64,000 nucleotides of DNA from Lachancea mirantina (Eukaryota > Ascomycota > Saccharomycetes > Saccharomycetales > Saccharomycetaceae), in NCBI GenBank assembly GCA_900074745.1, contig LT598463.1, forward strand, positions 1,090,996 to 1,154,995, given 5' to 3'. Made by a program: the position numbers and the translations under genes. This document shows, in pieces, positions 59,256 through 64,000 of this stretch. Within the stretch, counting starts at the first letter, position 1. Every line of letters begins with the position of its first letter. Under the pieces are notes generated by a model. The model was given only the letters and a program-made list of their open reading frames with translations. It ran no database searches and had not been told where the DNA came from.

Positions 59256-60048
59256 ATGTCTACTGTCCCAAGTGTTCAAGTATGTTACAGATGGTTTGAT
59301 TAGTAGTGTGTTAGGTGTTGATTGAATGAGAGTCGGTTGGGATTGAGAGCCTCGAGTGCCGTTCGCGGAACGGCAAGAGCGTGACTTGAGCATGATAGTA
59401 CCATTAGCGTCTCCACAGTTCCTGGGTTCGTAGAATGTCAGAAAGTACTGCTAAGAAACCTCTGCAAAGCTAGCCATGATGCCAGATGGATGTGAATGGC
59501 CAACGAGGAGAGCGATGGACCTCAAGAAAAAGCTGTAACGGCAATTGGGGTTGTTCCACTGCACGAGATCATTCATTTATTATTCTTCTTCACGCATTGA
59601 CTTGCACCCGTGAGATATTCGAATACTAACTTATTTCTAGACTTTCGGTAAGAAGAAGTCTGCCACTGCCGTCGCACACGTTAAGGCCGGTAAGGGTTTG
59701 ATCAAGGTCAACGGTTCCCCAATCACCTTGGTGGAGCCGGAAATCTTGAGATTCAAGGTTTACGAGCCACTTTTGTTGGTCGGTTTGGATAAGTTCGCCA
59801 ACATCGACATCAGAGTCAGAGTCACCGGTGGTGGTCACGTTTCTCAAGTGTACGCCATCAGACAAGCCATTGCTAAGGGATTGGTAGCTTACCACCAAAA
59901 ATTCGTTGACGAACAATCCAAGAACGAATTGAAGAAGATCTTCACCTCTTACGACAGAACTTTGTTGATTGCTGATGCCAGAAGACCAGAGCCAAAGAAA
60001 TTCGGTGGTAAGGGTGCTCGTGCTAGATTCCAAAAGTCCTACCGTTAA
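59256..60048 (+). CDS. RPS16: Ribosomal protein uS9 (two exons)
   Basis: A 40S subunit protein of 143 residues, identical in length to S. cerevisiae Rps16. Exon 1 (59256-59279) encodes MSTVPSVQ. The 361-nt intron (59280-59640) has donor GTATGT, branch TACTAAC (59624-59630) and acceptor CTAG. Exon 2 (59641-60048) starts [19 protein letters not shown] and ends with the conserved RFQKSYR tail whose arginine contacts P-site tRNA. The intron contains a 7-bp hairpin (TGCCGTT/AACGGCA) but no recognised snoRNA. Confidence 0.97.
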
Positions 60049-60477
60049 GAATTCATTCAGACGTATTCAACGTTTTTGTGCTATTCTATTACATTTACAG
60101 GTAGATTATTACATAATAAGCCATTGTTTCAAGTGATTTGCCGCTCATGGGAAAGCTTTCCTGAGTTTATTTTATTAGCTTCATTAGCTTTTGCCTATGT
60201 GATTTTCAGCTGGGCGTCTATATTGCCCTGTAGAAACCTTTTCGTCAACTGCAACGAGGTAATACAATTTCAAAACTGTTCTATAAGTTGACCAACGAAG
60301 CCTTGCTACGTGGGCTACAGAAGTCTAACAAAACCGACATGATTTTGTACTGAAAGATCATGAAACGGAAAAAATACCAAGAAAACCGAGCCTGGCATAA
60401 ATGTTATTTATTAGTTGAAGCTAGTTTTTAGTTCCATTTTCGGGGGCACAATGAATTTTACCTCCTGGTCCTAGAAC
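60049..60477. other. RPS16 to reticulon-cupin convergent spacer
   Basis: About 430 bases of AT-rich 3' flank. No gene recognised; the frame at 60076-60291 has no family match. Confidence 0.4.
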
Positions 60478-61539
60478 TTACTGAACGTCGTCATAGGGAT
60501 AGTAAACCTTGTCATTTTTTGGACGGTCTCCGATTTCAATAATTAGCACTGGCTCATTTGTTTTGTTCAGGATGTGATGAGCATTGGGTGAACCAGCCTT
60601 GAAGCCGACGCACATGGAAGGACTTAGCTCCGACTCGCCATCGTCGGTTACCAGCGTAGGATGCCCTGCTACAACATAAACGAATTCGTCCTCTTCTGTA
60701 TGATAGTGTCTTAGGGAAGACATTTTACCAGGAACGATGGTGGTAACATTGACGCCAAATTTGGTAAAATTGAAAACGTCACCAACCCTTCGCCTCGAAT
60801 TCCCCAAGATTCTGTCTCTGAATGGTGGATCGTACTCGGGAGGCGGAGCAATGACATCCAGAGCCATTATCGGCTTAACATGTACTACACTACCCTTGCT
60901 TCCTTCACCCTCAGCGTCCGACTCCGTGCTGCGAAGCTTTTGGTCTTGGGCTGCATCTGCTTTTGACGCAGGTGCTTCGAGTCTGCCCATTAATTTTTTT
61001 ATCCGGGGATTGCGAGATAAGACGCTAGTGACGTGATTCCTTCCTGCTCGAGCTTGCAAAACCAGCTGGTTCTGAAGAGCATTTATTTCGGGACCAAATG
61101 CTTCATAAATAAATGGTATCGCGAACACCGAGGTGGTAAGCACGACTAGGGCTGCAAAACCTGATCCCTTCGACGAGCACCAGCTGGCAAAATACAATAT
61201 AACAACACTCGTGAGTGTGGCTGCAGGTGAAGATATGAACTGGTTCAATTCAGCAGCGATATTGAGCCTCTCGTAACGACCCAAAGCTGCGTCCGTGTGC
61301 TTTTTCAATTTTTCGAGCCATTCGGAGTTTCCATCAATGTCAATTTGGCCAAGCAAAGGCCGCTGGAACACTAGTCTGAACAGAAACTCGACTGATCCTG
61401 TGGTAAACAGCACCAAATATCCACACCGAAATAGCAAAGAAGCTAAATTCACAAATTTAAATGCCAGAAGTACCGCAATTAAACCAAAAAAAGTTTTAGC
61501 AGTCGCCGCAGGCGAATCCCACGCCAGAGGGCTACTCAT
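60478..61539 (-). CDS. Reticulon-cupin fusion protein
   Basis: A single uninterrupted frame of 353 residues joining two unrelated folds. Residues 1-185 are a reticulon homology domain: hydrophobic hairpin one at about 15-56 with the signature VLFTTGSVEFLFRLV (Rtn1 has ILFTTGSIEF), a loop of about 50, hairpin two at about 106-148, then an amphipathic segment. Residues 186-220 are a charged linker. Residues 225-353 are a cupin: G271-x6-H278-x-H280-x4-E285 (LRHYHTEEDEFVYVVAG) and H321-x3-N325 (GFKAGSPNAHHILN), the usual metal ligands. The cupin part (KFGVNVTTIVPG, GFKAG) looks like stand-alone bacterial cupins. Reticulons bend ER tubules, so the cupin would face the cytosol. Reaction unknown. 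I know no S. cerevisiae counterpart of the fusion. Confidence 0.85.
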   Translation of the reverse strand: MSSPLAWDSPAATAKTFFGLIAVLLAFKFVNLASLLFRCGYLVLFTTGSVEFLFRLVFQRPLLGQIDIDGNSEWLEKLKKHTDAALGRYERLNIAAELNQFISSPAATLTSVVILYFASWCSSKGSGFAALVVLTTSVFAIPFIYEAFGPEINALQNQLVLQARAGRNHVTSVLSRNPRIKKLMGRLEAPASKADAAQDQKLRSTESDAEGEGSKGSVVHVKPIMALDVIAPPPEYDPPFRDRILGNSRRRVGDVFNFTKFGVNVTTIVPGKMSSLRHYHTEEDEFVYVVAGHPTLVTDDGESELSPSMCVGFKAGSPNAHHILNKTNEPVLIIEIGDRPKNDKVYYPYDDVQ

Positions 61540-62334
61540 ATCACTGATCTTCTTGTGCTTCTGCTATCCCGTGAGGAGCAATGTACGTCGATGAAAAAGG
61601 GGATCTTATTAAGGGACGTCTGTCCCTAGCAAATTACAGGAAACTTTGAGCAATTGGTCAGCAAGCCTTCCTTCCGTGCATCAAGACAAGCAACCATCAC
61701 CAGTTACATCTATGTCAGGTGATGATCAAAGCGCTATCTTGCTAACAACTGAGATTCGCACTGTGCCGTGGCGAAAAAGTCTCACCAACAATTACCCTTT
61801 CAAATTTGCCTTTGGACCGTTTTCCATCAATATTACCATAGTTTCAAAGCAAATAGGAAGCTCCGCAGCACCCTTAGATTTTTCAAAATCTCGCAAGGTT
61901 TATGCTCGATTCTTAAGCACGAACTTGACGAGACCTACACCTTCCTAAGTAGATCAGGACCTTCGTCGTGATCGTTCCTTTATCGGGGCCTACTTGGCAC
62001 AAGTTGTATCGTTGTGATGGGTTAATCCAAGTTTATTTAATTTCACTAAATCACGTGATTTTTATTTCCATTTGTTTACGCGTACGCGTACGCGCTAAGA
62101 CGCGAAAAAGACGTTCCCCGGTATACAGGACCGAACAAAACAAGCAAAGCCTGTTTACAACAAAAGCCCAACGGCAGAGGCATAGGACGACTATATTGCT
62201 TAGCTGGCAATCGGGACAGTCGCGTCAGAGGGAGTGTCATCCTAGACTTGAAGGATTCTGAGATTGAAAGCACCTATTGCATCTTCACCGGGGACAATTT
62301 TAATAGGCATCGGCTGGAGAGTTGCGACTTGGAA
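61540..62334. other. Reticulon-cupin to FDO1 divergent promoter
   Basis: About 800 bases. Contains a CACGTG box (62052-62057) and, close to FDO1, a Forkhead site joined to tandem MCB elements (separate entry). No gene seen. Confidence 0.5.
62071..62108 (+). promoter_or_regulatory. Forkhead site fused to an MCB cluster
   Basis: TTTGTTTAC (62071-62079) matches the Fkh1/Fkh2 consensus. It overlaps ACGCGT (62078-62083), followed without a gap by ACGCGT (62084-62089) and ACGCGC (62090-62095), then ACGCGAAAA (62100-62108). These are MBF/SBF cores, about 230 bases upstream of the FDO1 ATG. Confidence 0.65.
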
Positions 62335-63315
62335 ATGAATAACTTGGTTTTCAACTCGCAGCCAAATAATGACCATCATGCGTCAAGTTTCAACGATTCG
62401 ATCTCTGAGCGTGAAAGACACCATTCGTTGTCTTCCACTGCAACTTCAAATTCGACGCTGAACGACGAGCCCTGGACAGAAAATGTTCAAAATACGACAA
62501 CACAAGCGAGCAACCTTGTTGAAGAGCTCTCAAAGCGATCTTGCATACCGCGGCTGCGGGTTTCCGAGTCCTGTGTGTCGAATCTCGGCGATGGTGGTTC
62601 CAGCGGTTCTGAGGAAGTTGAAAACGTCAGCAAAGATAAAGATTTGACGCTCACAGCCGAAGTTATTGACTGTTTGAGCGTGTTGTCGCGACTTCTCCTT
62701 AAATCCCAAGAGGAAAACCGACAATTGAAGTTTCGCAATTTGATGCTTACTTCCGGTCTCAAGGACTCCAACTCCCGCCTCGAAGTTGAGACCAATATAA
62801 ATAAGCAGCAATACGAGAGGTTAAAGTGCCAAATCTTGATGGAGGGCCACGAGCTTCAGCGAGGAATACGCGCGCGAGACCTTAAAGTGAGCAAGTACAA
62901 AGAGACGATCATTGCCAAAAACAAGAAGATCAATAAATTGATGAGGTTGCTTAAGGAAAGAACCGCGACAGAATCTAAAAACAGTAGTGCCACCCCTAGC
63001 ATTCTCAATAGCCACAGCGACAAGGCGGATAAAGTGCAGAATGATTCGAATATGCTAACAACACTTGGTTTACTTGCGAGTCACGTACTTAACGAAGACC
63101 CAGCTCCCCGTCAAAAGGGCATTGACATTACCGACTCCGACATATCACACGATAGTTTCCTGAGCCACGACTCCTCAAGGACTGCTTCCGAGAAAAAACC
63201 AATGAGTCTGTCGCTTTCAATAGATTCGAGAGCAGGAGGAGTCAGTTCCTCTCAACCAAATCCATCTCCAGAATCGATTCGACTCCCGCGATTTCAAAGC
63301 TTCCAGCAAGGCTAA
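62335..63315 (+). CDS. FDO1: Probable Fdo1 (Fkh1-associated protein)
   Basis: A 326-residue protein in the position of YMR144W, just after RPS16. Fdo1 interacts with Fkh1 and affects mating-type switching donor preference. The N-terminal third is Ser/Asn-rich. Residues about 130-230 form a coiled coil (LSRLLLKSQEENRQLKFRNL; KYKETIIAKNKKINKLMRLL). A short hydrophobic conserved-looking motif (TLGLLASHVLNEDP) follows, then a Ser-rich tail. The ATG at 62335 is used; the upstream TTG extension is not credible. Identification relies mainly on synteny and coiled-coil layout. Confidence 0.65.
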   Translation: MNNLVFNSQPNNDHHASSFNDSISERERHHSLSSTATSNSTLNDEPWTENVQNTTTQASNLVEELSKRSCIPRLRVSESCVSNLGDGGSSGSEEVENVSKDKDLTLTAEVIDCLSVLSRLLLKSQEENRQLKFRNLMLTSGLKDSNSRLEVETNINKQQYERLKCQILMEGHELQRGIRARDLKVSKYKETIIAKNKKINKLMRLLKERTATESKNSSATPSILNSHSDKADKVQNDSNMLTTLGLLASHVLNEDPAPRQKGIDITDSDISHDSFLSHDSSRTASEKKPMSLSLSIDSRAGGVSSSQPNPSPESIRLPRFQSFQQG

Positions 63316-63531
63316 AAGTTTCTTCAAAGTCTCTTGTAAATTATTTCGTGCACTACTGCCTGCATTCATGGTGTGATACCGCGCAGAACACAGAGCTCAT
63401 AAACATCTCAAGAGCCTCGAAAGTTCAAGTTTATACTGCGCGCGCTGGTTAACTATCATAGCCCAAACACACAAATTCTGCATGATATGGCGTCTAATAT
63501 TTTGATTTAATTACATTTTACTCATGTACAT
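63316..63531. other. FDO1-SUB2 convergent spacer
   Basis: About 215 bases between convergent stops, AT-rich on the SUB2 side. Nothing else seen. Confidence 0.4.
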
Positions 63532-64000
63532 TTAAGCGTTCAAATACGTGGATGGGTCAATTCCCTCTTCAGGGAACTCGGCAATTTTGACATCGAAACG
63601 GTCCTGGATTTTACTCAGGATCTCCTCATCCTCTTTCGTGGCAACAAAAGAAATAGCCAAACCCTTAGTACCAAATCTTCCTGCTCTTCCGACGCGGTGC
63701 AAGTATTGGTCGGCTTCATTGGGTAAATCGTAATTGATAGCCAAATTAATGCGCTCAATATCGATACCTCTACCAAAAACATCAGTGGAAACACAAATAC
63801 GCTTCTCGAAGTCCTTGAAGGCTTTGTAGCGTGCAATGCGTTCTTCTTGTTTCATGCTGCCGTGGACAGTAATAGCAGGGAAGTTCGACGCGTTTAGAAG
63901 CTTGGTCAATTCATTAGCTCTGGAAGTGGATTTGACAAAGATGATAACCTGGTTGAATTCCAAATCGTCCAGCAATTGAGCAAGTTTGCGGTTCTTTTCG
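63532..64000 (-). CDS. SUB2: DEAD-box mRNA export helicase Sub2, C-terminal part (cut by right edge)
   Basis: The C-terminal RecA-like domain of Sub2/UAP56, a spliceosome and TREX component. The frame is open to the end of the window, so the N-terminal half lies beyond. Helicase motifs IV (VIIFVKS), V ([21 protein letters not shown]) and VI ([12 protein letters not shown]) are intact, and the protein ends [14 protein letters not shown], as in the family. Synteny agrees with YDL084W next to the YDL081-083 block. Confidence 0.96.
   Translation of the reverse strand, partial: EKNRKLAQLLDDLEFNQVIIFVKSTSRANELTKLLNASNFPAITVHGSMKQEERIARYKAFKDFEKRICVSTDVFGRGIDIERINLAINYDLPNEADQYLHRVGRAGRFGTKGLAISFVATKEDEEILSKIQDRFDVKIAEFPEEGIDPSTYLNA

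Noticed and set aside
59280-59640. snoRNA inside the RPS16 intron
   Set aside because: A hairpin and one C-box-like motif are present, but no matching D box or known guide sequence.
1-64000. CRISPR array, rRNA operon, centromere or telomere repeat
   Set aside because: No regularly spaced direct repeats, rRNA signatures, CDEI-CDEIII arrangement or telomeric repeats were seen; isolated CACGTG boxes alone do not make a centromere.

Overview
The window is nuclear DNA of a budding yeast of the family Saccharomycetaceae that diverged before the whole-genome duplication. Lachancea is my best guess, by inference; Torulaspora, Zygosaccharomyces or Kluyveromyces are not excluded. The genes are densely packed, mostly intronless, and show yeast splice signals (GTATGT-like donors, CTAAC branch points). 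The clearest evidence is gene order. Homologues of S. cerevisiae chromosome V genes (YER086 to YER101) interleave with homologues of chromosome II genes (YBL051 to YBL069), and each duplicated pair appears once.

Layout: 1-22475 holds ILV1 (cut by the left edge), AIM10, SBH1, PIN4, SAS3, a DOT6/TOD6 gene, a TatD nuclease, a PTC2/PTC3 phosphatase, TRP2, PTH2, SHP1 and MET6. 22476-26648 is an accessory island: hairpin-rich DNA, then a cluster of old LTRs of a Ty1/copia-like retrotransposon around an unrecognised basic ORF. 26649-51347 returns to conserved order: IES5, TSC11, AIM11, CMC2, PUP3, YEL1, RAD51, SKT5/SHC1, PRX1, SEF1, tRNA-His, UBP9/13, PRS2/4, UBC6 and AST1/2. After a 1.8 kb spacer comes a class III aminotransferase at a synteny break. 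The last 9 kb follows another ancestral block (YMR140-144 and YDL081-084): SIP5, RPP1A, RPL13, RPS16, a reticulon-cupin fusion gene, FDO1 and SUB2 (cut by the right edge).

Five gene models were completed by finding introns that a plain ORF view misses: SHP1 (which recovers the UBA exon), AIM11 (a 69-nt intron that keeps the frame and has no stop), CMC2, PUP3 and RPL13/RPS16 (short first exons). Most genes are ordinary housekeeping genes: amino-acid synthesis (ILV1, TRP2, MET6, PRS), ER proteins (SBH1, UBC6, the reticulon-cupin), mitochondrial proteins (AIM10, CMC2, PRX1), chromatin and transcription (SAS3, IES5, DOT6, SEF1), TORC2 (TSC11), DNA repair (RAD51) and translation.

The most unusual items are the reticulon-cupin fusion, the SKT5-family gene whose prenylation box lies one base out of frame beyond a ten-A run, the paired GC-rich structured segments in the RPL13-RPS16 promoter, and the LTR island.
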